This document shows, piece by piece, positions 1 through 8,513 of a stretch of 64,000 nucleotides of DNA; positions within the stretch are counted from its first letter, which is position 1; each line of letters begins with the position of its first letter. The notes under the pieces are model-generated. The model saw nothing but the letters and a program-made list of their open reading frames with translations. It was not told the DNA's origin and searched no databases. The translations under genes and the position numbers were made by a program. Source of the DNA: Pedobacter sp. PLR (GTDB lineage: Bacteria; Bacteroidota; Bacteroidia; Sphingobacteriales; Sphingobacteriaceae); NCBI RefSeq assembly GCF_026239675.1, contig NZ_JAPIVQ010000007.1, positions 357,924 through 421,923 on the forward strand, read 5' to 3'.

Positions 1-2356
1 GAATGTTCAACAAATGTTCATGTGTCGCTTCAAATTCGGCAACATCCAGCACATGACCATCAAACACCGATAAGGTGTCCTTGTTCAGGGCCAGTTCTTT
101 CTCCAGACTCTGCTTCATCCACTCCGTATCGTGCTTCAGCTTCACGCTACGTTCTTTTTCTTTATCAATCGAGTCTAATTGTCCCTTTACGATTTCCAGT
201 TGCTTTTGCAGCTCCCTGACCTTATCGTTGGTTTTCTCCAGACTTTCTTTTATAGTTTTCTTTTCTTCAATCTCCTGCGCATAAACTGCCCAGTTCAGGT
301 CTTCAAACACCGCATAATCAGAATACAACTGGTAGAATTTCTCTTTCAGCTCCTCCATCTTTTTGATAGATTGGTTGATGAATTCCAGTTGCTGCTGGTT
401 GTCCTTTTGTTGCTCCTGGAAAGCCGTCAGCTCATTTTTCAACAGCGTGATCTTATCCTTATTGTCCCATCCAAGTACAAAATTCTCTCTTCTGGCGATG
501 TGTGGACGGTCGTCTTTTTCATGCTTTCCTTTGACCGCATTGATCAGCCCTTCTTTCGTCAGCGCTTTCTCTTCATAGCGGTTAAATTCTTCCAGACTTT
601 CGGCACAACTGTAATTATACTGACCGGCAATCGCGTCTTCTAACCATTCCGAATACGCGCTGCCTTCCTTAAATTCCAGCTTGTTGACCAGTAAATCCCC
701 ATCATGCGACCTCCTCTTCAGGCTGCCCATCGAAGTAAAACCCTTGTATCGCTGATACGTAATCCGCCCTTTCAGGTTGGTCCGGTTCACATAAGCATTG
801 ACCTCATTGTAATATTTTTCCGGAACGATCAGCCTTAAAGCGAAATTATGCAACACTTTTTCTATTGCCGGCTCCCAGTCCAGGTCTTCTTCCCTTACGC
901 GAATCAGTTCCCCGATAAATGGCAGTTCATCCTTCGTTGCGCCAACATGTGCCAGGATATCTTCCCTGATGTCTGCTTCTCTTCCGGAGATGTTGTTTTT
1001 ATTCTTTTGAAGAGAACCAACTACCGCCAACAAGTTATCCACTTCTACCTGCAGCCTGTCGATCTCATTCTTGATCTGTCTTTTCTTTTCTTCTTCCAGT
1101 TCGCGCTGCACATCTACTTCCGAGCGTTTTTCCTGCGTCAAAGCCCGCGAATCAGCAAATACATGAGCATCCGGATTTTGAGGAAGCTCCAGCTCTTTCA
1201 CCAAACGGTTATAGCTTTCTAACTTATGCTGACGGTGATTCCGTAGTTTCTCCGCCTGCTTAATCTCCTCTTCAATCTTTTCAATCTGCTTCCAGACCTC
1301 TTCATTTTCAATGGACATGGAAAGTGCTCTTTCCTGTTTCCTTGCGGCCTCATCTTTTTCCTTGAGCAGGATCAGGTCCAGTTTCAGCTGTTGCAGCGTC
1401 TCCTTGTTTTTCTCCAGCTTGGCGCTGATCAGCTCTACTCCTTTTCCGGCGAACCAGAAAACAGCAGTATCCTTATCTTTCTGTAAAACCGACAACTTGC
1501 TTTCAATTTCCGCCAGCTGCGTCGCCAGATCATTGATTGGTGTCAGCTGTGCAATCTGTTCTTTCGCCTTTTCGATGTTTGTTTTGGCATCCATCAAAGT
1601 GATAAAACTTTCTTTCAGCTGGATAAACTCTGCTTCGGCATCCTGATATTCCAGCATATTCATGCGGATAAACTCATCCAGATCTTCCAGCACTTTTACC
1701 CCTACTACCTGATTAAACAAGCTCAACGCGTTTACAGAACGCATGCCAAACAAATGCGCCATTCTTTCTGCGTACTTGGTTGGACCGTCCAGAAACTCTA
1801 CGCGCTTTTTAGAAACCGCATAATTATATATTTTGTCCAGGCGTCTTTTCCAGATCCCTTTACCATCAAACTGGCCAAAGTCTTTTTCAATTTCAAGTGG
1901 CACATGGGCAATACCGAAGCTTCTTTTCAGCTCGCCATTGCTAAACCAGCGCACCTGAAACAAGGTGATCACCTGTCCTTCTGTATTTTCAAAGCAGGCC
2001 AGTAATACGGAATAAGCGGTATGGTCTCTCAGCTTCTGGGTAGTTGCTTTTAGCTCTCCTTCATTCTGAATATTGCCATAATGGCCATACACATACGTTT
2101 CTTCCGTTCTATCTCCCTTTTTTTCTACACCAGAACTCTGGTTGTAAAAACGATCCCCTTTCACAGGAACCAACAAAGTGAGTAAAGCATCAATAAACGT
2201 ACTTTTACCAGAGGCATTTGCGCCCGTTAGCAGGGAATTGTTTCCTTTAGGCGAAATCTTGAAGATTTCCCCATCAAAAGTTCCCCAATTGTACACTTCC
2301 ATGTATTGCAAACGGTATCCTGCTTTATCGGAACTCGTGCTAAATAAACTATACAT
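1..2356 (-). CDS. jetC: Wadjet/MksB-type SMC ATPase JetC, N-terminal 785 residues (cut by window edge)
   Basis: This is a large SMC-like ATPase, the motor of a Wadjet (JetABCD) or MksBEF complex. Such complexes extrude DNA loops and in Wadjet restrict circular plasmids. The frame is open from an ATG at 2356 to base 1 with no stop, so the C-terminal Walker B and signature regions lie outside. Residues about 20-30 (YNWGTFDGEIF) and the Walker A motif GANASGKST at residues 45-53 are typical of the family. From about residue 230 the chain is rich in Glu, Lys, Gln and Leu, as expected for the long coiled coil. The start lies three bases past the jetB stop, so the two are translationally close. What is seen is the motif, gene order and length; the defence role is family knowledge. 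A chromosome-organising MksB is the alternative, and jetD to the left would decide. Confidence 0.88.
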   Translation of the reverse strand, partial: MYSLFSTSSDKAGYRLQYMEVYNWGTFDGEIFKISPKGNNSLLTGANASGKSTFIDALLTLLVPVKGDRFYNQSSGVEKKGDRTEETYVYGHYGNIQNEGELKATTQKLRDHTAYSVLLACFENTEGQVITLFQVRWFSNGELKRSFGIAHVPLEIEKDFGQFDGKGIWKRRLDKIYNYAVSKKRVEFLDGPTKYAERMAHLFGMRSVNALSLFNQVVGVKVLEDLDEFIRMNMLEYQDAEAEFIQLKESFITLMDAKTNIEKAKEQIAQLTPINDLATQLAEIESKLSVLQKDKDTAVFWFAGKGVELISAKLEKNKETLQQLKLDLILLKEKDEAARKQERALSMSIENEEVWKQIEKIEEEIKQAEKLRNHRQHKLESYNRLVKELELPQNPDAHVFADSRALTQEKRSEVDVQRELEEEKKRQIKNEIDRLQVEVDNLLAVVGSLQKNKNNISGREADIREDILAHVGATKDELPFIGELIRVREEDLDWEPAIEKVLHNFALRLIVPEKYYNEVNAYVNRTNLKGRITYQRYKGFTSMGSLKRRSHDGDLLVNKLEFKEGSAYSEWLEDAIAGQYNYSCAESLEEFNRYEEKALTKEGLINAVKGKHEKDDRPHIARRENFVLGWDNKDKITLLKNELTAFQEQQKDNQQQLEFINQSIKKMEELKEKFYQLYSDYAVFEDLNWAVYAQEIEEKKTIKESLEKTNDKVRELQKQLEIVKGQLDSIDKEKERSVKLKHDTEWMKQSLEKELALNKDTLSVFDGHVLDVAEFEATHEHLLNI

Positions 2357-2921
2357 AATCCTCCAGTTTCAGTTTAAAATCTTTTAAAACATCCAGGGTT
2401 ACTTTCTCCTTGATGATGCGTTGAATCCGGTAAAACGGCTCTGCATCAGCTTCCTGCTGCTCTTTCAAATAACCCAGCTCCACAACCTTGCGGATATAGC
2501 TGTCCAGTTCTTTGAGGAATTTCACGCGGTTATATTTTTCGGGCAGGAACAATTCAATCTCTTCACGGATCTCTTTATGGCTGATATATTTCTCATTGCC
2601 ATCGATTAAGGTTGGGTTGCTATCAAAATCTTCGAGCATCTGGCGTAAGATCACCAGGACGATAGAGGTTTCAAAGCCAATTTGCCGGCGGGAGATGAGT
2701 CCCATCGTATTGCCTTCATTGTTTTCGAACTGTTTAAAGAAAGCCAGGCCTTCTTCTTTTTTCAGAATCAGTTCCAGACCAATCACATTTAAATAGTGTT
2801 GAATCTCTCGCTGGTAATGAATAATGTCTTCCCAAACGCTCGATTGGGAGTACACCGGGCCTTTCAACAGCCTGATGATCGCCTTGGAATAAGGCTTTAT
2901 TTTATCTTCAAAATTACTCAT
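2349..2921 (-). CDS. jetB: Wadjet JetB / MksE-like protein (DUF4194)
   Basis: A 190-residue protein with the look of the DUF4194 family, the KITE-type subunit that joins the kleisin JetA to the SMC heads in Wadjet/Mks condensins. It starts at 2921, overlapping the end of jetA by eight bases, and its TAG stop is directly followed by the jetC start, so the three are one transcription unit. The protein is acidic, soluble and mostly helical, without signal peptide or membrane segment. Identity rests on size, composition (for example IGFETSIVLVILRQMLEDFD near residues 80-99) and its place between a DUF3375 gene and an SMC gene. It is somewhat short for JetB, which is often 200 residues or more. 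Confidence 0.82.
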   Translation of the reverse strand: MSNFEDKIKPYSKAIIRLLKGPVYSQSSVWEDIIHYQREIQHYLNVIGLELILKKEEGLAFFKQFENNEGNTMGLISRRQIGFETSIVLVILRQMLEDFDSNPTLIDGNEKYISHKEIREEIELFLPEKYNRVKFLKELDSYIRKVVELGYLKEQQEADAEPFYRIQRIIKEKVTLDVLKDFKLKLEDYV

Positions 2922-4386
2922 TCTTCAATAGGATTACTTCAGGTACGTTTATCGATTTCTGCCCTTGAGCATCAAATAAAATACGCTGTGTGTTTTCTGG
3001 GTTGATGGTATGTTTAAATTCTTTGGCGACGGATAGATAGCCAAACAGCTCCGGAAGGCCATCTGCGATACCACCGTCCGCTTCAATAATTTCGAACAGG
3101 GAAACGCGGGCTCTCCCTGACAATACCGTTCTGATTTTTTTCCGCAGCACTTCTTTATCGATCTTCGTCTGACCGAATAATTTACCAAGATGGCGCGAAC
3201 TTAGGATGTCTTTATCGGCAAGCTTAGGCCTTACTTTATAAAGCAACTCTTCCGGTTGTTCCAGCATTAAACGCTGTTCAAAAAACGGATAGATATCCAG
3301 GTTTGACTCCAGGACCAATCCAATATCCGGACGGTTTTCCTGTTTGCCCACCTCGATCAACATCGTTTTAATCTCCTGGATGATGTTCTGTGTAACCTGT
3401 ATTTTGGAACCTTCAGATTCTCTAATGATACGGCCGAGTTTCTCTGCCATCTTATCATTTGCTTTATAGACCTTCTGTCCGGAAGCATGAAGGTATTTCT
3501 TCATTCCTTTCAGGAAGAAATCACCCACCACAATACCTCTTTCGTCTAATCTTTCGAATAAAGTGTTGCTCAGTGTGGTCCATTCCTCCTGTAATACCGG
3601 ATCTAACAAGAAGGACCAAAAGGCATAAAAACTTTTACCCTGCTGACTGTCTTTAATCTGATCTAAAGCATCGAAAGTAAATTCCAGAATATGGTCTTTG
3701 GTTAAGCTGCCTTCCGCGTGTTTCTGATAAATCTGTCTGGTGATGTCTTTAAAGTTATCTTCCACCTCTTTAAAGTCCGACAATAGTTCTTTTGCCCCTT
3801 GCGTGAGTTGGTTGTATCGTGGAATCACCTCATAGTCCTGGTAAACCTTCACCTTTTTACCTGCTTTCAGTTGTTCGATCTGGCTTTCAATTTCCAGTCG
3901 CTTTTCCTCTAAAATGGCCAGGCGATTGTCCCGGTCTCCATTGGTAAACTCCACCAGTTCTTTCAATTGATTGAAAATATCTTTAAACCTGGATTCTGTA
4001 CCTACAAACTCTTTCTTCTGCAAGCTCATTAACCAGTCGATGGTTTTACTGGAATGCACAGAAATCTCGTAGAATATTTCCCCCTGGTCGTCCTGGTAAT
4101 TGGTCAGGAAACCACTGTCCGTCCACTTCCTCACATATTTTCTAGCCTTTACCTCGTAAGAGTCAAAGCTTTCAATCTCATTCTCCTCATCTTTATCCAC
4201 CTGCTTAAGATCCAGAAAATCAGCCAGCAAGGAATGAACATGATCGGAGGAAACGGTTGCTTCCTCATTTATAAAAGTATTGATAAGAAATTCTATCACA
4301 ATATCCCTGTTCCTCAGCTTCAGCAAATTCACACTTGCTGAGCTATTGAGTACATCAAGAATTTTGGCACTGTCTATCATCGGCAT
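2914..4386 (-). CDS. jetA: Wadjet JetA / MksF-like kleisin (DUF3375)
   Basis: A 490-residue soluble protein matching the DUF3375 family, the kleisin-like subunit of Wadjet type I and the counterpart of MksF. The N-terminal part (about residues 1-120) looks like a winged-helix region; residues about 130-240 are highly charged and heptad-like (a helical coil); the C-terminal half is globular. It is the first gene of the visible jetABC set. A TAnnTTTG-type -7 box lies 16 to 23 bases upstream of the ATG. A second ATG two codons in (4380) is an alternative start. The function in plasmid restriction is family knowledge and was not tested here. Confidence 0.85.
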   Translation of the reverse strand: MPMIDSAKILDVLNSSASVNLLKLRNRDIVIEFLINTFINEEATVSSDHVHSLLADFLDLKQVDKDEENEIESFDSYEVKARKYVRKWTDSGFLTNYQDDQGEIFYEISVHSSKTIDWLMSLQKKEFVGTESRFKDIFNQLKELVEFTNGDRDNRLAILEEKRLEIESQIEQLKAGKKVKVYQDYEVIPRYNQLTQGAKELLSDFKEVEDNFKDITRQIYQKHAEGSLTKDHILEFTFDALDQIKDSQQGKSFYAFWSFLLDPVLQEEWTTLSNTLFERLDERGIVVGDFFLKGMKKYLHASGQKVYKANDKMAEKLGRIIRESEGSKIQVTQNIIQEIKTMLIEVGKQENRPDIGLVLESNLDIYPFFEQRLMLEQPEELLYKVRPKLADKDILSSRHLGKLFGQTKIDKEVLRKKIRTVLSGRARVSLFEIIEADGGIADGLPELFGYLSVAKEFKHTINPENTQRILFDAQGQKSINVPEVILLKNE

Positions 4387-4401
4387 AAGTTAAAAAGACC
4401 G

Positions 4402-4409
4402 CAAAAGTA
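4402..4409 (-). promoter_or_regulatory. Candidate -7 promoter box for jetABC
   Basis: On the minus strand this reads TACTTTTG, a full match to the Bacteroidota TAnnTTTG -7 element. It sits 16-23 bases upstream of the jetA ATG. No well-spaced -33 TTG was found, so the call rests on the -7 box and position only. Confidence 0.4.
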
Positions 4410-4470
4410 CGCAAAATCCAACCCAAAGGCCCATTTTACCGCGATATTTTCAAGAATTACCAGGTTAGAT

Positions 4471-4509
4471 TCCTGGCTTTCCGGAGCTCAGGAAAGCTCC
4501 GGACCAGGA
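4471..4509 (-). terminator. Strong hairpin between the peroxidase operon and jetA
   Basis: Inverted repeat with an inner perfect 9-bp stem (TCCGGAGCT at 4480-4488 with AGCTCCGGA at 4495-4503, 6-base loop) and an outer 6-bp stem (TCCTGG 4471-4476 with CCAGGA 4504-4509) separated by a 3-base bulge. It lies 110 bases after the peroxidase stop and before jetA. There is no clear T-run, so it may be a factor-assisted terminator or an mRNA end stabiliser. Confidence 0.5.
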
Positions 4510-4620
4510 CATGAGAAAGAACTGTCTACCAGACAGATTGCAAGAAATTCAGGAGCATAACTGCTGATATTTTTAAAGAACCTAAGCTGATATTTTTTAT
4601 TATTTACAGGAATCAGGGAA

Positions 4621-5748
4621 TTACCTTGGTAAGTCCGGTCTTTTCATATGATACTGTGTAGCTGAAATCGCGTTCATAAAAGCAACGACCGCTTTGATCT
4701 CCCCATTGGTTAATTTCAATGGTTTTAACAAGGGATCTGTTTTCGGAAACAATGGATCAGCTTTAGCTTGTGCTTCCGTTGGATCAATCATGTGCATGCC
4801 ACTATTGTAAATATTCACAACCCCGGTGATATTGTCAAAAAGACCATTGTGCATCCATGGTCCCGAATGCATCACATCTCTAAGCGAAGGTGTTCTGAAT
4901 TTCCCTGCATCTTCCGGTTTTCCGGTGATCAGGTGTCTTCCTAAGTCTTCGTATTTGCGTTTATAATAGGTAAGGCCGATGTTATGAAAGGATTCATCCG
5001 TCAGGTATTTACCATTGTGACAGTTCATACACCTTGCTTTGGTGCGGAAAAGGTGTAATCCATGCAGTTCCTGATCGTCCAGGGCTTTCGTTTCTCCATC
5101 CACAAAACGGTCAAAGCGACTTCTTTTGCTTCTGATCGTTCTTTCAAATTCACCTAAGGATTCCACAATTTGTGGATAAGTGATCTTTTCCTGTCCATAA
5201 GCTTTCTTAAACAACTCTCTATAGCCTTTGATTTTCCCTAATTTCTTCGGCAAAGCCTGAGGCTTCATATTCATTTCATGGTGTGCGGTAATCGGACCAT
5301 CCACCTGGGCTTCCAATGTTGCCGCTCTGCCATCCCAGAACAAGGTTTTACGTTCCGCCACATTGAGTAAGGAAGGCGTGTTTCTATTGCCTTGCAAATG
5401 ATCATTTCCGAGTGCTACAGCGCGTTTATCAGCCCAGGAGATTTCCGGATCGTGACAACTGCTACAGGAAACCTGATTAGAACCGGAAAGCAGGGGATCG
5501 AAGAACAGGATTTGTCCTAGCATCACCTTTGGTTCAGCCATCAGGTCAAAATAAGTACTGTCAATTGCAGGAAGAGAGCTCATTTCCGTCCAGTTTACAC
5601 CGCTGTCAATCGTAGGTTTTGGCCATTGGCTAACCGGTTTACTGTACTGTGCTCTTAACGTTTCCTGCTCATCTTCTGCATAAAAAGCAGAGCCGATCAC
5701 GAAGATCAAAAGAAAAGAAAGGATGATAAATATTCTGTTCATTGTCAT
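4621..5748 (-). CDS. Di-heme cytochrome c peroxidase (CcpA/MauG family)
   Basis: A 375-residue exported di-heme protein of the bacterial cytochrome c peroxidase/MauG superfamily, which reduces hydrogen peroxide or oxidises a partner protein in the periplasm. An N-terminal hydrophobic segment (residues 4-22) is a signal peptide or membrane anchor. Two heme c sites are visible: CSSCH at residues 95-99 and CMNCH at 240-244. It follows the DUF6850 gene by three bases and is the last gene of a four-gene operon starting with a TonB receptor. This arrangement suggests the electron-transfer step acts on whatever the operon imports or handles. The exact substrate is unknown. Confidence 0.88.
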   Translation of the reverse strand: MTMNRIFIILSFLLIFVIGSAFYAEDEQETLRAQYSKPVSQWPKPTIDSGVNWTEMSSLPAIDSTYFDLMAEPKVMLGQILFFDPLLSGSNQVSCSSCHDPEISWADKRAVALGNDHLQGNRNTPSLLNVAERKTLFWDGRAATLEAQVDGPITAHHEMNMKPQALPKKLGKIKGYRELFKKAYGQEKITYPQIVESLGEFERTIRSKRSRFDRFVDGETKALDDQELHGLHLFRTKARCMNCHNGKYLTDESFHNIGLTYYKRKYEDLGRHLITGKPEDAGKFRTPSLRDVMHSGPWMHNGLFDNITGVVNIYNSGMHMIDPTEAQAKADPLFPKTDPLLKPLKLTNGEIKAVVAFMNAISATQYHMKRPDLPR

Positions 5749-5751
5749 TTA

Positions 5752-7290
5752 TTAAAAAGTAATCCCTCCTGTAAGCAGGAACTGATTTCCGGTATATTTT
5801 GAGTCGAAACTGGTATAACTATAGCTTGATTTCAGCGAGATGCCCATTCCGTTTTTAAGTGGATAATCCCATCTTGCGGACAAATTTAACTGTTGATAAT
5901 CGGAAATATGGTAGGCATAGTTATTTTCCAGCATGCGGTAAACCGCGCTGGAAGTGTTTAAATCTGACCATGAGCGTGTTGCATTGGTGTTTTTAGAAAG
6001 CATTGCACCCACTGAAGCCTGTACTAATGATTTTCCCATCAGACTACTTAATCCAACATTTAAACCACCACTAATGGCGGCAAAATCCATGCTTCTGGCA
6101 GGGTCTACATATTCCGTTCTATCTGCCGTATAACCGATATCGGCCAATAGCTGCCATGATACTGCTTTCTCCTTTTGTACATTGTAAATCCCTGTTAACC
6201 GGAATTCCGACTGCTCATTCAGATAGTTCTTACTGGAAGCGATCTGTACAATATTGTCTTGTCCACGGTTGTCAAATTTCGCTTCAGTCCCGCTTCTTTG
6301 TTCGTTCCCGGCCGCTAGTTTTACACCATACTGTCGTTCCTGATCTCCCAGTAAATAAGCCAGCTCCCCTTTCCAAAGCTTAGATTTAAGCTCCGACATC
6401 GGCAAGACCTGCAAAACTATCTGTGTTGTTTTTTCAACAGAGAAATCGCGGTACTCCAAAGTAGAAAACAACCCGATCTTATCTTTTGGGGCCAGCTGAA
6501 GCTGGAAACTATATCCTGAACCGGTGTAGTAGTTTTCCAGTTTATTCCCTGCGATCAGCTTGTTATCTGTCCCCAGGCCCGTCATGTGGTAAACCATGGG
6601 CGTACCCAGCGGACTATAAAACTTCATGATATTCTCCTGGCTGTATTTTCTGGCAGAAAGGCCCATGGCCAGCTGGTATTTCTGATTTAATGCACGGGAG
6701 GCGCCGATTTCGATCTCCAGATCCGACACTATATTTTTAGGTCTCGGATCAATATCTCTGTATTCGAGCAATGCCCGATATTTTCCGGTGATCCCCAGCG
6801 TCGTTTTACCGAACAGGATCCCATATCCGCCACTAAAAGAATATTCTTCATAAGCAAGATCGCCACCCACCGTATCTGCCATCACATAAGGCGCAACAAT
6901 GGCATAATCAGAACTTTCATTCCAGCGCACATTTTTTCTTTTTCCGTTGGAATAAGCCGCCGAACCCCACAGGGCATCCTTGCCTTTATGCTTCAAAAAC
7001 GCCTCTGTATTGAAGCCAAAGCGTTGCCCACCATTTCCCTGCTGCAATTCATACCTCCCTTGTTTGTTTGCATTATAGCCGGCATTCAATTCTGTTAGCG
7101 AAGAATTCCTGGCGTAATATTTCAAGGCAGGATTGCTATAAAAGCCATCGGTAAACTGTGTGACTGGTGCATGGTATTCCCTGACTCTTTTCAGCAGCGC
7201 AAGGCTATCCACCATAGTGGTATCACTGGCATGGGAAAAACCGATACCAGCGATCATGATCACTATAAAAACCTTTAATTGCTTCAACAT
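5752..7290 (-). CDS. DUF6850-like outer-membrane beta-barrel protein
   Basis: A 512-residue protein with a signal peptide (residues 1-21, ending near SHA) and a body of alternating hydrophobic and polar beta-strands ending in a C-terminal Phe (GGITF), the usual outer-membrane barrel signature. I recognise the family as DUF6850, which has no assigned function. It lies between a DUF4876 lipoprotein gene (9 bases upstream) and the di-heme peroxidase gene (3 bases downstream), so all are co-transcribed. A role as an outer-membrane channel or scaffold for the operon is inference. Confidence 0.72.
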   Translation of the reverse strand: MLKQLKVFIVIMIAGIGFSHASDTTMVDSLALLKRVREYHAPVTQFTDGFYSNPALKYYARNSSLTELNAGYNANKQGRYELQQGNGGQRFGFNTEAFLKHKGKDALWGSAAYSNGKRKNVRWNESSDYAIVAPYVMADTVGGDLAYEEYSFSGGYGILFGKTTLGITGKYRALLEYRDIDPRPKNIVSDLEIEIGASRALNQKYQLAMGLSARKYSQENIMKFYSPLGTPMVYHMTGLGTDNKLIAGNKLENYYTGSGYSFQLQLAPKDKIGLFSTLEYRDFSVEKTTQIVLQVLPMSELKSKLWKGELAYLLGDQERQYGVKLAAGNEQRSGTEAKFDNRGQDNIVQIASSKNYLNEQSEFRLTGIYNVQKEKAVSWQLLADIGYTADRTEYVDPARSMDFAAISGGLNVGLSSLMGKSLVQASVGAMLSKNTNATRSWSDLNTSSAVYRMLENNYAYHISDYQQLNLSARWDYPLKNGMGISLKSSYSYTSFDSKYTGNQFLLTGGITF

Positions 7291-7299
7291 TTTCTTTTA

Positions 7300-8505
7300 T
7301 TACTTTAAGGAAGGAATCGCTTCCGCATCAAAATCAAGGCTGGAGTTATTGGTATCTTTCAGGATTACCCTACCTTCAGTCGTTGTAGAAAGTATTTTAC
7401 GTCTTACACTTTTACCATATCTGGTTTTATCCGAGGCAATTTTACCGCAGAAAGTCCATCCCATATCTAAAGAGGGGTCTGTTACGATCCATTGAAATTC
7501 CGACTGGACGCTTAAGTTTACCGCATCGATGATCCAGCTGTTTGGAATTTTATATTCTTCCTGATCCATTGGATAAACCACACCGTTTACCAGCAAGGAA
7601 TAGCTATAATCATATTTTTGATTGGTCAAAAAGTCGTCAGTACCATCCGGGAAATGAGCCAATACATAACTGGTGAAACCTCTGTCATGGAAAACCATTC
7701 TGCTGTATACATTTTCCATATTTTGCACTTGCGGATTGTCGATATCTTCTCTGTTAGGCGTGAAAATCTCGAAATTTGCTTTTGTCAGGTCTACAGAAAC
7801 CGGGTTAAATTCTTTGTGGTTGATCCCATCATCGGCGATGACAATAGATTTACCCGGCAATACAGGGTGATCTTTTCCGGATCCAGGGATCCTGATTACT
7901 GCCCCAACTGCTACTGCCTGCGACATCACATCCGGCGTATAGGCTCTTTTCTGAGTCGTTAAAAAGTCCGACTGTGCAATCACCAAACCATCCGCATACA
8001 GCGTTTCTGCGGAATTGTTAAAGATCACAAAGTACTTATCACCAGTATAGGGCTTGTTTTGTGCCGTTTGTGTTCCGGTGAAAAAGATCTCCTGAATCAC
8101 AAATCCTTTACCTTCCAGCACGGTAAACATGGCTAGATTTTCTTCGTGTTGCGTTCCGGTGAGCACCAATCCTTGTTTCAGGGCGCCTACTTTCCTGCTC
8201 CTCGTTTCTCCGTTAAGTTTATATTCGACGGTTCCTTCCAGACTCACATCATAAGAACCTTCGCTCAGGGAGATGTTCATTTTTTGATCCTTTACATTGG
8301 TAGATACGGTTTCCTTACCACTATTGATCTCTTTAAAAGTCACTTTCAGCACCGATACTTTTGCATCAGTAAGCTCGGGTGGGTTTGCAAGTGTCAGGGT
8401 TAAAGCCACCTGATTCAGCTGCAAAGTGCTATCTTTTTTACAGGCATTGAGCAGTAATAATGCACAAAGGGGGATCCATAAACTACGTAAAGTCATCTTT
8501 ATCAT
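7300..8505 (-). CDS. DUF4876-like surface lipoprotein
   Basis: A 401-residue lipoprotein. The N-terminus is a type II signal peptide with lipobox LLLLNAC, so Cys-22 would be lipidated. The next ~90 residues look like an Ig-like beta domain (LTLTLANPPELTDAKVSVLK), typical of DUF4876 proteins; the remainder may be a lamin-tail-like or binding domain. It is coded between the TonB receptor (8 bases upstream) and the DUF6850 barrel, as expected for an outer-membrane lipoprotein partner of the receptor. The ligand is not known. ATG at 8496 (codon 4) is a possible alternative start. Confidence 0.72.
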   Translation of the reverse strand: MIKMTLRSLWIPLCALLLLNACKKDSTLQLNQVALTLTLANPPELTDAKVSVLKVTFKEINSGKETVSTNVKDQKMNISLSEGSYDVSLEGTVEYKLNGETRSRKVGALKQGLVLTGTQHEENLAMFTVLEGKGFVIQEIFFTGTQTAQNKPYTGDKYFVIFNNSAETLYADGLVIAQSDFLTTQKRAYTPDVMSQAVAVGAVIRIPGSGKDHPVLPGKSIVIADDGINHKEFNPVSVDLTKANFEIFTPNREDIDNPQVQNMENVYSRMVFHDRGFTSYVLAHFPDGTDDFLTNQKYDYSYSLLVNGVVYPMDQEEYKIPNSWIIDAVNLSVQSEFQWIVTDPSLDMGWTFCGKIASDKTRYGKSVRRKILSTTTEGRVILKDTNNSSLDFDAEAIPSLK

Positions 8506-8513
8506 CTCTTTTA

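Noticed and set aside
1..2300. Several plus-strand open frames
   Set aside because: They are antisense shadows of jetC, whose minus frame is continuous and carries a Walker A motif.
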